A stretch of 64,000 bases of DNA from Haladaptatus sp. R4 (GTDB lineage Archaea; Halobacteriota; Halobacteria; Halobacteriales; Haladaptataceae). Positions 34,221-43,838 of this stretch are shown here, piece after piece (within the stretch, counting starts at the first letter, position 1; each line of letters begins with the position of its first letter). Both the position numbers and the translations under genes were made by a program. The stretch lies in assembly GCF_001625445.1 (NCBI RefSeq), contig NZ_LWHG01000030.1, positions 62,001 through 126,000 on the forward strand, given 5' to 3'. The notes below the pieces were generated by a model. It saw only the letters and a list, made by a program, of their open reading frames with translations, was not told the DNA's origin and searched no databases.

Positions 34221-34260
34221 CCTTCCCGGGAAACCGGGAAGGGGGGTGAACTCGTTCACC
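34221..34260. ncRNA. Two adjacent perfect hairpins, structured-RNA candidate
   Basis: CCTTCCCGG-GAAA-CCGGGAAGG (34221-34242), a 9-bp stem closed by a GNRA tetraloop, is followed by GGTGAA-CTCG-TTCACC (34245-34260). They could be a terminator, a small RNA or the end of an element; no gene flanks them closely. Confidence 0.35.
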
Positions 34261-34674
34261 TGCTAAGCTTCACACGAACACTACCGCAATGTGAACTTGT
34301 CCAAGGTGTGCGTGATCACTCTTTGTCGGGAAAATTTTGAGTGAATATGTGGGTTGGTAGGCCGCCTACTACGTGCCGTATCCGAGTGTGATCTCTCAAG
34401 TGGTGGACCAACGTAAATCTATTACTCACGGCTTGAAAACGTCCAGCGAACCGACCGCGAACCGCCAATATCGTCCGGACAGAGATCGACGTCTTGTAAT
34501 GTTTCATGTGTCGCCCACATCTGCAGTTCTTCGTATCCACAGTCGAGTGACTCTCCGACGCTCGTTGATTTGTACAAGTACAATTAGATTGTAGATGACT
34601 TTCAGAAGACGGATGTGAATTGAGATCTCTTCCCAATCATGAATGTTTGTTAGATTGTTCCTCAATGTCTCACA

Positions 34675-34688
34675 AGTAATTTATACAC
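34675..34688 (+). promoter_or_regulatory. TATA promoter of the MATE gene
   Basis: AGTAATTTATACAC is centred about 32 nt before the GTG at 34714. Confidence 0.45.
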
Positions 34689-34713
34689 AACGGTCATACG
34701 TCGCAGTACTTCT

Positions 34714-36149
34714 GTGGAACTCAAATCATACAATCCCGTGAGAGTTGCTCTCCTTCAGGTTGGCCATCTGCTGGTCGCGCTGAACCTGATCGATAAGCAC
34801 CGGGTCTACCATACTACGCGACTTGCATGGCCGCGAATTATCACCGGTGTTGCCCGGATGTCGAAATCAGCAGCAGATATTGCCATGGTTGGGCTGGCTG
34901 TGGGTCCTGCGGCAATTGCAGGTATCGGGTTTGCATCACCGTTCTGGGGGCTCGCATTTTCATTTGGTGGTGGGATCGCAGACGGCACAATCGGACTGAT
35001 CTCACAGCGGTTTAGTACGGACCGATATGACGAACTCAACCGAATCGTCAAAACGAGCACGTTTTTAGCGGTTGCAGTAACGATACCGCTAGCGCTTCTG
35101 CTTTGGTTCTTTCCTCGTACCCTGATTTCACTGGTTGGTTCCGACAGCCTTGCGATCGAATATGGAACCAGCTACCTCCAAGTCATTGCTATTGGGATTC
35201 CCTTCGCAGCAATGAACCTGATTGGAAGTCGAACGCTCGTTGGAGCTGATAACGCACGAATACCAATGCTTCTCCGGGCTGGTGGTGCAGTGGTAAATAT
35301 TAGCATTAATGCAGTTCTTATCTTTGGTCTTGGCTTCGGAGTTCTTGGTGCAGCGATTGGAACGGTGGTTAGCACAGTCCTCGTGACGATTCTCTTTGCC
35401 TGGGGATTCATAGCTGGAAGCCTTCCACTGGTTGGGGTATTCCCTGTGACGATTACTCTCGATGGTCCGCATGTTGATCGGCCGCTTATGCACCAAATTA
35501 CGGAGATTGGAACACCACTCGTTCTAACGAATCTTGCTCGAACCGGAGGGCAGCTCCCCTTGATCGCCATCGTTGGCCTCTTCGGACCGAACGTTGTTGC
35601 TGCATTCGTCATCGCGCTTCGGATTCGACGCTTATGGATACACCTAGCTGGGGATTGAGTCTTGCCTCAAGCAGTCTCGTTGGACAAGCACTTGGAACAG
35701 GTGCCGAACAAAAAGCTGAGGGCTATGCGAGAGACGTATTCCGATTCACAGTGGCTGTGTACGTTATCATTGCGATCGTTGTTGCTTTGTTCTCCCATCC
35801 TATCAGCCGAGTGTTTGTCAGTGATCCAGCCGTTCTCCCAATTGTGAAGAACTTGATCTATGCGACCTGTGTGAGCGTCGTTTTCTATGGGGTGATCGGA
35901 AGTGCGACTGGCCCACTCCGTGCGGGCGGCGACACCCGGTGGCCATTCTACGGACAGACATTGGGGCTATATTTCTTCGCACTACCCGTCGCGTACCTCG
36001 GTGCAACGACCTCCGTCGGACTTATTGCACTGTCACTCACGCTAATCGTCCAAACCGTCATTCCAGCGATTGTAACGTATTATCGCTTCGATGGGGGTCA
36101 CTGGAAGCGAATTAGTCGTTCATATAGACCAACTGTAGCAAACGACTAA
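34714..36149 (+). pseudogene. MATE-family efflux protein, frameshifted at 35632
   Basis: MATE transporters export drugs or metabolites against Na+ or H+. Frame 1 (GTG start at 34714) carries TTRLAWPRIITGVARMSKSA then ADIAMVGLAVGPAAIAGIGF and about seven membrane segments to FVIALRIRRL. Frame 2 continues MDTPSWGLSLASSSLVGQAL, then five more segments to 36149. Adding one T at 35632-35633 gives 478 residues with the usual twelve helices. Both halves are well preserved, so a recent mutation or a sequence error is more likely than old decay. Confidence 0.85.
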
Positions 36150-36730
36150 TGTAACAGTTGATCGCTGTATCAGCAAATTTTGCGAGTCAATCAACTCGAG
36201 GACTATCGCGAGGAAGCGACCAAAGAGCGTGCTCAGGACCGACAGAAACTCGGTAGTCTTGAAGAGACAACCGAGTCCCTAGAAGCAAACATCGACGACC
36301 TCACTGAAGCTGAAGAGATCCCGACCTCGCCAGGTGGATGTGAGCACACGAAGCGAACGCAGGAGGAAACGGAGGGCGCTAATTATAGTGTTGTACTCAC
36401 GGGAGGTCGCAGAACCCCCACTCGGGTGGTACCACCACACGAGATTCACACCGTACTGCCGGTGAAACATGGTGGTACTAATCGGTTGGTTCAGTGGAGT
36501 GCGTCTATTTCTGCGAAATGGAGAGGGTCGCTCTCATGATCCCCCTCTATTACAACGTTATAACCGATCGGTCAATATCTCGTCGACGTCCATTGAGCGA
36601 AATCCCCGAGCACATGGCCATGAAAACCACGTTGGCGAACTAATGAATTCGAGGAACATGCTCACGTTCATCACCAGCCTGTTCCACCACCCAAATTGCC
36701 AAGATACTACACACAAATGATCTCGGTACA
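36150..36730. other. Intergenic stretch with a coiled-coil fragment
   Basis: A frame starting at a TTG (36180) reads VNQLEDYREEATKERAQDRQ then KLGSLEETTESLEANIDDLT and loses coding character after about 36320. It may be a remnant of a coiled-coil protein. Nothing else is visible before 36731. Confidence 0.3.
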
Positions 36731-37366
36731 ATGCCTTCACTACTCGAACGACTCCTCGGCAGTGACACCCCAGACGAACAGGTCGATCTGGAATCGCGAC
36801 AAAACAAGGCAGATGAAGCGCTCCACGAGGCCGTTGAACGTGGTAGCTACGCCGTTGAAGATTGTGGTATAACGGGTGTCGCGGTTGTCAACGAAGGGCC
36901 TGACGGAGAACCAATCGTCGTGCCAATTGCACGATTTTCTCTCGGAGAGGATGTCGAAGATCCCGATCAAAATCTCGTGTGGGATCTCGTCGGCGAAGCT
37001 GCACTCGCGATGCAAGCCCCCTTTGACGATGTTTTCGTCCGGCACTATGATATCCAATTCACGTTTGATGGCGACAAGCTCTTCGAGGCAGAAGAGTGTC
37101 GGCGCGTTCTTCTGACGGACGAGTTAGTCGACCGATACGCTACTGACGCCGGCTTTACACTCACAGATCTGCGTGAGACTGTATTCGCTGCGGATGATAT
37201 TGACGATGAAATCGCCCCAGTTGCGTGGGGCGAGTGTGCGAACTATAGCCAGACAAACAATGCAGCGATCATCGTTGCCGGGACAACTGCAGCGGCGAGT
37301 GCAAGCGCGAGTGCAGCGAGCTGTGCTGGAGCTGGAGCGGCTGGTGGTGCAGGCGGCACGTGCTAA
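36731..37366 (+). CDS. Hypothetical protein with Ala/Ser/Gly/Cys-rich C-terminal tail
   Basis: 211 residues. The first 170 form an acidic, ordinary-looking domain (ITGVAVVNEGPDGEPIVVPI, HYDIQFTFDGDKLFEAEECR, VLLTDELVDRYATDAGFTLT). The last 35 residues change abruptly to AIIVAGTTAAASASASAASC followed by AGAGAAGGAGGTC, ending in Cys. No signal peptide is present, so a lipid anchor is unlikely. A modified-peptide precursor or an anchoring tail are possibilities, neither demonstrated. Confidence 0.6.
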   Translation: MPSLLERLLGSDTPDEQVDLESRQNKADEALHEAVERGSYAVEDCGITGVAVVNEGPDGEPIVVPIARFSLGEDVEDPDQNLVWDLVGEAALAMQAPFDDVFVRHYDIQFTFDGDKLFEAEECRRVLLTDELVDRYATDAGFTLTDLRETVFAADDIDDEIAPVAWGECANYSQTNNAAIIVAGTTAAASASASAASCAGAGAAGGAGGTC

Positions 37367-37457
37367 CTGGTTGCTCTCTTATTTGCCTGCAGAGCGATTA
37401 GGTGCTAGAAGCACAACCAATAGATGAGACGTAAACATTTATGCCACATATAACAGT

Positions 37458-38114
37458 ATGCGTGTAGAGTTACGCCTCCCATTGCCAGACGAACAGATTT
37501 TCAGGTATGAAGCGATGGACGATATCCTCGAAATCACTGCCAATAATCCGACACAAGAATTCTCAAACCGTGAGTTACAGACACTCACTGGATTCGGCGG
37601 TCCGAGTGTTTCAAAGGCACTCACACTGCTTACTGCACTTGGGTTGGTCACACGCCGGGACGCTGGTCGAAAAACCCTCAACCAGATCAACGACGACCAT
37701 CTGCATGAAACCGACGACCCATTACTGGAAATCCCGCAATCGACCTTCCGACAACCACTCGAACGATTCAGAGACCGCGCCACCGAGGAACTCTCATCGA
37801 TTGCTGGCATCGTTTGCTTTGGCAGCGTTGCACGCGGCGAGGCGGATCGCGTCAGCGATATCGATCTGTTCGTATTGACTAACGACAATGACGACCTCGT
37901 GGCCACACGGCGAGCGATCTCGAAAATCAAATCGGATCTCGAAGCACAGACAATCAACGGGCAGCGGTACGAGTTTGAAACCTTCGTCGAATCACCTGCC
38001 AGTGCCCGTCGACGAGGTGCAGATCTTCGACCATTTTTCCAAGAAGGGGTCGAACTCTACACAACAGAAATGCTCCAGGACATCAAGCGAGAGATCTTCG
38101 GAGGAAGCGAATGA
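37458..38114 (+). CDS. wHTH-nucleotidyltransferase (MNT-type antitoxin)
   Basis: 218 residues. The N-terminal winged helix (MDDILEITANNPTQEFSNRE, GPSVSKALTLLTALGLVTRR) is followed by a minimal nucleotidyltransferase with GSVARGEADRVSDIDLFVL: the pattern GS-x10-DxD at residues 122-136. MNT proteins of this class neutralise HEPN ribonucleases, in studied cases by AMPylating them. Its stop overlaps the start of the HEPN gene (ATGA). The N-terminal wHTH suggests it also represses its own promoter. Confidence 0.85.
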   Translation: MRVELRLPLPDEQIFRYEAMDDILEITANNPTQEFSNRELQTLTGFGGPSVSKALTLLTALGLVTRRDAGRKTLNQINDDHLHETDDPLLEIPQSTFRQPLERFRDRATEELSSIAGIVCFGSVARGEADRVSDIDLFVLTNDNDDLVATRRAISKIKSDLEAQTINGQRYEFETFVESPASARRRGADLRPFFQEGVELYTTEMLQDIKREIFGGSE

Positions 38115-38596
38115 CGTCGAAAGAAATCGAGAACGCACTTACCAATGCTGAAGACGCGTTCCAACACTCACCAGAAAACCCGGAAACGGGACTGGGATTC
38201 GTGACCGATCCGACCATCCTTTAACTGCGGAAGGCCTGCCGGTTGCTCGATGCTGCCCAATTCTTGATCGATCGCAATGGCCATTACACGGTGATTATCG
38301 AGGCTTCGGTCGTAGCGATCGAGCGCTCAATCCAGTTGTATGTGGAAGCAAGTGGGCACGATATTCCTGGACAATCACACACCGAAGTGTACGAGTACGG
38401 GGTGCAGGCAGGACTCTTCTCGAAGGATGTCGCCGATCGTCTCGAAGCCCTCTGGCAAGAAAACCGATCAGAATCGTACTATCGCACAGGCATTGCTGGT
38501 GAGCACCGTGTCCAAACGATCTATCAACTGGCGACGAAACTTCATGAGGAAGTTGTCAATCTCACCCGGACTACGGATTGTCTATGCAGCGACTAA
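38111..38596 (+). pseudogene. HEPN toxin partner with in-frame TAA at 38222
   Basis: MTSKEIENALTNAEDAFQHS and on to VTDPTIL, then TAA (38222-38224), then LRKACRLLDAAQFLIDRNGH, EASVVAIERSIQLYVEASGH, SYYRTGIAGEHRVQTIYQLA. The R-x6-H motif (RTGIAGEH) typical of HEPN RNases is in the downstream part. One base (TAA from GAA) would restore a 161-residue protein. Re-initiation at 38243 could still yield a shortened HEPN domain. The coupling to the MNT gene shows these are a pair. Confidence 0.75.
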
Positions 38597-38599
38597 AGA

Positions 38600-40021
38600 T
38601 TAGAGCATTCCGAATGCGGCTAACAGATGAGTGATCCCAGCAATAAGAGGGACGAGGATAATCGTCCGCATAATGAACAAGGCAACAAGATCACGGAATT
38701 GAATCGGAATATCACTGAACATATCCATAATCATTGGCCCAACGCTCGAGAAGAAAATCAGCTGTGAGACGGAAAGCACAGCGACAAAGAACTTTGCTTT
38801 CGTAGCTGTTTCGGTCACGAGGAGTACCGGGACGTACATTTCAGTGATACCGACGATAGTAGCGGGAGCAACAGTCTCCGCGTTTGGGATTCCCAGTGCT
38901 GCAACGATCGGGACAAGTGGTTTGCCGAGGAGATCGAACACGGATGTGTATGCTGATAACATTGTCGCGGCTAATCCAACCGCGAGAATCGTCCCGAGTA
39001 TGAGTGTCGTGAGTTTTAATCCATCAACGAACCCACGTTTTGCGGCTTGTGCAAACGAATCACCCTCTCTCGCTTTTTTAGTAGCTTCACTAACCGCGAG
39101 TTTGAGATAGTCACTGAGTGACCCGGTGAATGGGAGCTCAGGATCTGGCTCTGCAATATATTCATTCGACGTTGTTGCAATAGGCGGCAACCGAACCAGA
39201 ATGATAGCAGTGATGACGACACAGAAGAAGTACGCACCGAAGATGAGCGGGAACAAGGAGAGTATGTTGAGTGTCGAAGCAACGATACCGACAAATCCAA
39301 TCGAAACGGTTGAGAAACAGGTGGCGATCGTAAAGACATCGCGTTTATGATAGCCTCCGTTCTCAAGGACGTTCCGGGTGACGTAAAGGCCGACGCTGTA
39401 GGAACCGACCCATGAGGCGAGACTGTCGAGTGCTGCTCGACCAGGCACCTTGAACAGTGGCTTCATCACCGGGCGTGAAAGCGTACCAACGAACTCTAGA
39501 CCACCGAGCTCGACAAAGATAGTGATAAAAATGGCACCAATAGGAATGATGACCCCAACGCTATACACCAACGATCCCCACATTAAGCCCCCAGTCCCGG
39601 GTGCATGCAACATCTCGGGGCCAAGTTTGAAGAACATGATCGGTGCCAGAATGAGTCCAGCTATCCGAAGTCCCCAGAAAACATTCGACGTCTCAAAGTA
39701 CGAGACGTCATAGCCCGAAAATGTACCGTCACCGAACATCGCGAGCGTCGTTAGGACACCGCCGCTGATGATAATTGCCAGCGAATAAATCCCAACTGCA
39801 GTCGGGAACGTCTCGGTGACAAAACTGACGGCGATGTCGAAGGGGACAGTGATTTCCCCTTGGTACGGGACAGGGAGGAGAAAGAAGATCCCACCGATAA
39901 GAAATGCGATTACGAACTTCAGGACTGGTTGCATAGCGAAGTCATCGAGATCTATATCTTCGATGCTTCTCTGAGAGAGTTCCGTACTGGTCGTGTGAAG
40001 CGTGCTTTCTTCGGAAGCCAT
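38600..40021 (-). CDS. YjiH-type membrane protein (nucleoside-recognition/Gate domain)
   Basis: 473 residues with about ten membrane segments. Family-like stretches include GGLMWGSLVYSVGVIIPIGA, LEFVGTLSRPVMKPLFKVPG, AALDSLASWVGSYSVGLYVT and AETVAPATIVGITEMYVPVL. YjiH proteins carry paired Gate domains and are often located with amino-acid or peptide catabolism genes, where a transport role is presumed. It lies downstream of the FAD oxidase gene on the same strand with a 200-nt gap, so it may have its own promoter. Convergent with the HEPN gene. Confidence 0.85.
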   Translation of the reverse strand: MASEESTLHTTSTELSQRSIEDIDLDDFAMQPVLKFVIAFLIGGIFFLLPVPYQGEITVPFDIAVSFVTETFPTAVGIYSLAIIISGGVLTTLAMFGDGTFSGYDVSYFETSNVFWGLRIAGLILAPIMFFKLGPEMLHAPGTGGLMWGSLVYSVGVIIPIGAIFITIFVELGGLEFVGTLSRPVMKPLFKVPGRAALDSLASWVGSYSVGLYVTRNVLENGGYHKRDVFTIATCFSTVSIGFVGIVASTLNILSLFPLIFGAYFFCVVITAIILVRLPPIATTSNEYIAEPDPELPFTGSLSDYLKLAVSEATKKAREGDSFAQAAKRGFVDGLKLTTLILGTILAVGLAATMLSAYTSVFDLLGKPLVPIVAALGIPNAETVAPATIVGITEMYVPVLLVTETATKAKFFVAVLSVSQLIFFSSVGPMIMDMFSDIPIQFRDLVALFIMRTIILVPLIAGITHLLAAFGML

Positions 40022-40226
40022 GAGTTATCTATTCTCATGGTGGTAATTATCAAAGTACCCTCCTAATGGAGGTGTATTTTTATATATTTGTTTAGATCTC
40101 GAACAGCCTCTCATCTCAATCCACCAGTCGATAGCCAAAATATCAAAAATTCACAATCAGAGCCACACAGACGGGGTTACCGGAGAGTAGCGTGGTCCGG
40201 TCGAAAACACGCCCAAATGAAAGCGA

Positions 40227-41381
40227 TCAGTCCCCTGCACTGATACTCTGGAACTCGAAATTGGGCGATCGGGATTCAAATCGATCGAGAGCGAATTCAT
40301 CGAGTGGGAACGAGCATTCACTACCTGTGATGAGAGTTCGGATTGCCGTCGCTGCAACGGGTGCACTCATTACACCCCGACCATGGAAACCAGTCGCTAC
40401 TAACAGTCCCGTGGGACCATCATTCGGTGCATCGATTATCGGCCTCGTATCGGGTGTTGCACCGTCGATTCCAGCCCATCCGTTAACGAATCGAGCTCGT
40501 CCGAACCCGTGCATGAATTTCGGCAGGAGGGTAGCGACGTGATTTCGGAATGCCTCGTCATCGTTGGTACTTGCGTGTTCGGGAGCGTCCTCGACAAAAG
40601 ACCAACCGCCGACGAGTAGGTCTCCGTTCTGCTCCGGGCGGAAGTAAACGTGTTCACCTGGAACCCACCCCATCGGAACATCCGTCCCCAGATCATTTTC
40701 GGGCGTCAGTACGACACATTGAGTTCGGTAGGGGTGGACGGGAAGTTGAAGATGGTTGCGGAGAAAGCGTTCACTCCGCCAACCAGCAGCGACGACAACG
40801 TTTGGAGCGGAATGGGTTCCGGTGGATGTTTCGATACCCCGTACCTGGCCGTCAGTAGTTCGAATGTCTGTCACCGTGGTTTCTGTCTTAAACGTCGCTC
40901 CTCTCGCCTCTGCGTCCTCTTTGAGTGTCATCGCGAACGTGTAGGGGTCGACGAACCCGGTGTCGTTGTACTTGATTGCGCCGACATACTCGGAAAGGTC
41001 GAACCGAGGATAGGCCGCTTCAACCTGGTCAGCTTCGACGAACGAGACATCAATTCCCTTGGAGGCAAGGCGTTTCACGCGTCTTCGAGACTCACCTTCA
41101 CGACCTGGGGTAACAAGTTCGAGACTTGGACACTCAGTGAAGGTAAATTGTCCAGTCCCGTCGTACCGTCGAAAAAATTCGATAGCATGGTTGGCGATCG
41201 CGGGAACATCCGAATATGATGGTGCCATCGTGATTTCACCTGCAGCGAGCGCCGATGCCTCCCCTGCGATTTGTCCGCGCTCCAGAACGACCACATCATA
41301 ATCACTAGCTAGGGTACGAGCGATAGCACACCCGATGACCCCACCACCAATGATGATGACATCGTCGGACTCACCCGTCAT
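40227..41381 (-). CDS. FAD-dependent D-amino-acid/sarcosine-type oxidase
   Basis: 384 residues, DAO superfamily. The N-terminal FAD motif DVIIIGGGVIGCAIARTLAS, then EASALAAGEITMAP. Central GIETSTGTHSAPNVVVAAGW, and C-terminal FVNGWAGIDGATPDTRPIID and GLLVATGFHGRGVMSAPVAA, the usual second FAD-contact region. Family members oxidise secondary or primary amines and amino acids to imines. It follows the class-III aminotransferase gene on the same strand (about 90 nt), so both may act on the same amine pathway. Confidence 0.9.
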   Translation of the reverse strand: MTGESDDVIIIGGGVIGCAIARTLASDYDVVVLERGQIAGEASALAAGEITMAPSYSDVPAIANHAIEFFRRYDGTGQFTFTECPSLELVTPGREGESRRRVKRLASKGIDVSFVEADQVEAAYPRFDLSEYVGAIKYNDTGFVDPYTFAMTLKEDAEARGATFKTETTVTDIRTTDGQVRGIETSTGTHSAPNVVVAAGWRSERFLRNHLQLPVHPYRTQCVVLTPENDLGTDVPMGWVPGEHVYFRPEQNGDLLVGGWSFVEDAPEHASTNDDEAFRNHVATLLPKFMHGFGRARFVNGWAGIDGATPDTRPIIDAPNDGPTGLLVATGFHGRGVMSAPVAATAIRTLITGSECSFPLDEFALDRFESRSPNFEFQSISAGD

Positions 41382-41467
41382 CGTATCCCCTGTCGTACCT
41401 CGCCGTGACGGACAGCGGATGAGTCGCTGGTCTCCAAAATCGACCAGTGATCTCGAGTACTCATGGT

Positions 41468-42859
41468 TTACTCGTACTCATGGTCCACAGCACGAAACGC
41501 CTCTTCTGCGACTTCGAGTGCGTTGTCGATCTGCTCTTCTGTGTGTGAATAGGTGGTGAAGAATCGCTCACCCTGCATCGGATTTCCGAATAAGACGCCA
41601 CTGGCGGCGGCTTCGAGCCACCAATCAGCGAACTGGTCCTCGTTGGCGTGCCAGGTATCACGGTAGCGGTGAATATCGTGGTCGGTCATGTACACCTGGC
41701 CCATCGAACCGATGTGTTGGACGTTGGCATCGATGCCGACGTCGTCGGCGACTTCCTGGAGACCGGTGAACAGACGGTCACCGAGACGGTCGATATGCTC
41801 ATAGACGTCCCGTTCATCGAGGATTTCGAGTGTCTTCAACCCGGCCGCGGCTGAAACCGGATGACCGTTGTAGGTCCCGCCGTGGAACGTCGATGTGTTC
41901 CACTTTGATGCTTCCTTCTTTCGTGGCGGAATGATCTCGTCCATGATTTCGGATTTGCCACCGAATCCAGCGATCTGGTAGCCCCCACCGGCAGCTTTGG
42001 CAAATGTAGTCATGTCGGGCAGAATGTCGAACCGTCCTTGTGCACTCTGTGGATCGAGACGGAAGCCCGTCATGACTTCGTCCCAGATCAGGACGATTCC
42101 CAGTTCCTCCGTTAGGTCTCGAAGGAATTCGTGGTAGCCGTCACGCGGCAGGAGACAGCCACAGGAGAACATCACGGGTTCGATGATAACCGCCGCGAGA
42201 TCGTCGGCCTGTTCACGGAGGATTCGCTCGGTCGCTTCCTTGTCGTTGTAGGGGAACGCGACGACGGTGTCGCTGACGACGTCGGGAATACCGGTTCCGT
42301 ACGGAACGGTGTTGGGTGCGTCGGCCGGTCCGAGTGCCTCTTCACTGGCATAGACGCTTTGAAGCGCGTAGTCGTGTGCACCGGCGTACCCACCCTCGGG
42401 CTTGGCGATCTTGTCCTTCCCCGTGTACGAACGAGCAACCCGCATCGCATGCATGGTCGCTTCGCTCCCACTGTTTGCCAGTCGGACTTTTTCGATGCTT
42501 GGCGTCATCTCCGCGACCTTTTCCATGAACTCAATCGCAACCGGTTGTGGCGTAGCGGTCAGGTCGCTCGTATCGACTTGCTCTTTGACCGCATCTTGGA
42601 CCTCTGGATGGCCATGACCGAGGATAATCGGTCCCAGTGCGAGGAGGAAATCGAGATACTCGTTCCCATCGATATCGTACAAATACGAGCCGTCCGCTTC
42701 ATCCACGTAAAACGGATATGGATCAAACGAGCGGACGTTTGACTCTACACCGAGGGGCGTGATATTCGACGCTCGTTCGTGAAATCGTTCGCTGGAAGTC
42801 GTCTTCTCCCGGTACCGTTCCGTGTGATCGTCCTCTTGCTCTTTGTCACCAAGACTCAT
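41468..42859 (-). CDS. Class-III PLP aminotransferase (GSA-aminomutase-like)
   Basis: About 463 residues from MSLGDKEQEDDHTERYREKT. Core motifs: YLYDIDGNEYLDFLLALGPI, LANSGSEATMHAMRVARSYT, AVIIEPVMFSCGCLLPRDGY, IWDEVMTGFR, and the PLP-lysine loop TTFAKAAGGGYQIAGFGG. FHGGTYNGHPVSAAAGL follows. Closest in style to glutamate-1-semialdehyde aminomutase and omega-aminotransferases. In this cluster a role moving the amino group of a diamine or omega-amino acid is likely. A start at 42886 is possible but adds only nine residues. Confidence 0.9.
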   Translation of the reverse strand: MSLGDKEQEDDHTERYREKTTSSERFHERASNITPLGVESNVRSFDPYPFYVDEADGSYLYDIDGNEYLDFLLALGPIILGHGHPEVQDAVKEQVDTSDLTATPQPVAIEFMEKVAEMTPSIEKVRLANSGSEATMHAMRVARSYTGKDKIAKPEGGYAGAHDYALQSVYASEEALGPADAPNTVPYGTGIPDVVSDTVVAFPYNDKEATERILREQADDLAAVIIEPVMFSCGCLLPRDGYHEFLRDLTEELGIVLIWDEVMTGFRLDPQSAQGRFDILPDMTTFAKAAGGGYQIAGFGGKSEIMDEIIPPRKKEASKWNTSTFHGGTYNGHPVSAAAGLKTLEILDERDVYEHIDRLGDRLFTGLQEVADDVGIDANVQHIGSMGQVYMTDHDIHRYRDTWHANEDQFADWWLEAAASGVLFGNPMQGERFFTTYSHTEEQIDNALEVAEEAFRAVDHEYE

Positions 42860-42953
42860 CGTACCAGACGACGGAAGAGTGGCCAATAAATCTTTGGCTA
42901 AAATAGAAAAGAGTCGAAAATGATCTGGACAGCATCAATTAGAAACGGAGATG

Positions 42954-43838
42954 CTACGGTTGCGTGCGGCGAGAAAGGGGGAGAATCAGCCCTTTTAGAC
43001 CTCCACCTGTCTTCCGTATTTCCCGTATATCTAGTTCAACGACGTCGATAGCACGATCGAGAAGTGTATCACGAACGAACGGATTTCCGGACGGCAAGAG
43101 TACTTCACCGGGTTCAACGACAATAGTACTGGTTACCCGGTTCCGTTGTTCACGCATCGGTACTTCAATAATCTCAATACCTCGGTCGTGTAGAATCTCG
43201 AGGAATTCACTGGGGACAGCTTGTGGGTATACGAGGGCGAGATCGGAAGCGACCATACCGAACACGAGCGCGAGATGTGTCTGTCCGGTACTTTCGGTGC
43301 TACCGAAGATGGGGACCTCCACGACGTCGATATCGTACGTTTCGAATACATTCTGAACTTGTCGAATCCCCTCGTCGTTAGTCGTTCGAGAACGACCAAT
43401 AGCGACCGTTTCAGAATCGATCCACACCATGTTTCCGGCTTCGAATCCGCCCGCTCCGTGAACCGAGTGATAGATCGGTATGCCGAGTTCGACAGCGCGC
43501 TCGGTTATACGGCGTTCTTCACCGTGCCGGGTCTCTTCGACCATCTTTCCGACGACGAGGCCGCCTTCGATGGCGAATCCCACGTCACGGACGAACAGCG
43601 ACTCGGCGAGGCCATCACCAGCATCATCGAGACGGTGGATAGTCACATCTCGATTTTCTAGTTCCTCGATCAGGGCTTCGTGTTCACTCGCTGCACCCTC
43701 TTGTCGAGGTAACCCATTCCATTCCCACTCGTCGGGGTCAACTACAGTGTTAAATTCCGGCCCGGGTTCATGAACGAGCACGCTCTCGAGGGAACCGACT
43801 TCGGTTCGAACGGACGGCGAAAGGTCCCAGTTAGCCAT
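42954..43838 (-). CDS. Amidinohydrolase (ADI/DDAH-like) family protein lacking the catalytic cysteine
   Basis: 294 residues. The fold is guanidine-modifying: TEVGSLESVLVHEPGPEF, SLFVRDVGFAIEGGLVVGKM (Arg84-Asp85), HGAGGFEAGNMVWIDSETVA (Glu133), and TGQTHLALVFGMVASDLALV (His188). In the final motif the expected GGG-[IL]-x-C is GGGLKGLILPL, so glycine (codon GGG) replaces the nucleophilic Cys at 283. The Asp normally two residues after the His is Ala190. The protein has no cysteine at all. It may be a pseudoenzyme or have changed chemistry. It overlaps the Lrp gene by eight bases and heads toward the aminotransferase. Confidence 0.85.
   Translation of the reverse strand: MANWDLSPSVRTEVGSLESVLVHEPGPEFNTVVDPDEWEWNGLPRQEGAASEHEALIEELENRDVTIHRLDDAGDGLAESLFVRDVGFAIEGGLVVGKMVEETRHGEERRITERAVELGIPIYHSVHGAGGFEAGNMVWIDSETVAIGRSRTTNDEGIRQVQNVFETYDIDVVEVPIFGSTESTGQTHLALVFGMVASDLALVYPQAVPSEFLEILHDRGIEIIEVPMREQRNRVTSTIVVEPGEVLLPSGNPFVRDTLLDRAIDVVELDIREIRKTGGGLKGLILPLSRRTQP

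Larger units (their letters stand above)
33401..34713. other. 1.3-kb gene-poor region with tRNA fragment and hairpins
   Basis: No intact gene is visible. It contains two GTCACA-N5-TGTGAC elements, a short frame KSSELAFENNLVDRHWKRLY then IDLDMWDDD (about 34051-34140), a tRNA 3'-end fragment, two perfect hairpins and the MATE promoter. It looks like an accumulation of insertion and deletion junctions. Confidence 0.45.

Noticed and set aside
34316-34636. 106-codon minus-strand frame before the MATE gene
   Set aside because: No recognisable domain or promoter; the region looks like decayed DNA.
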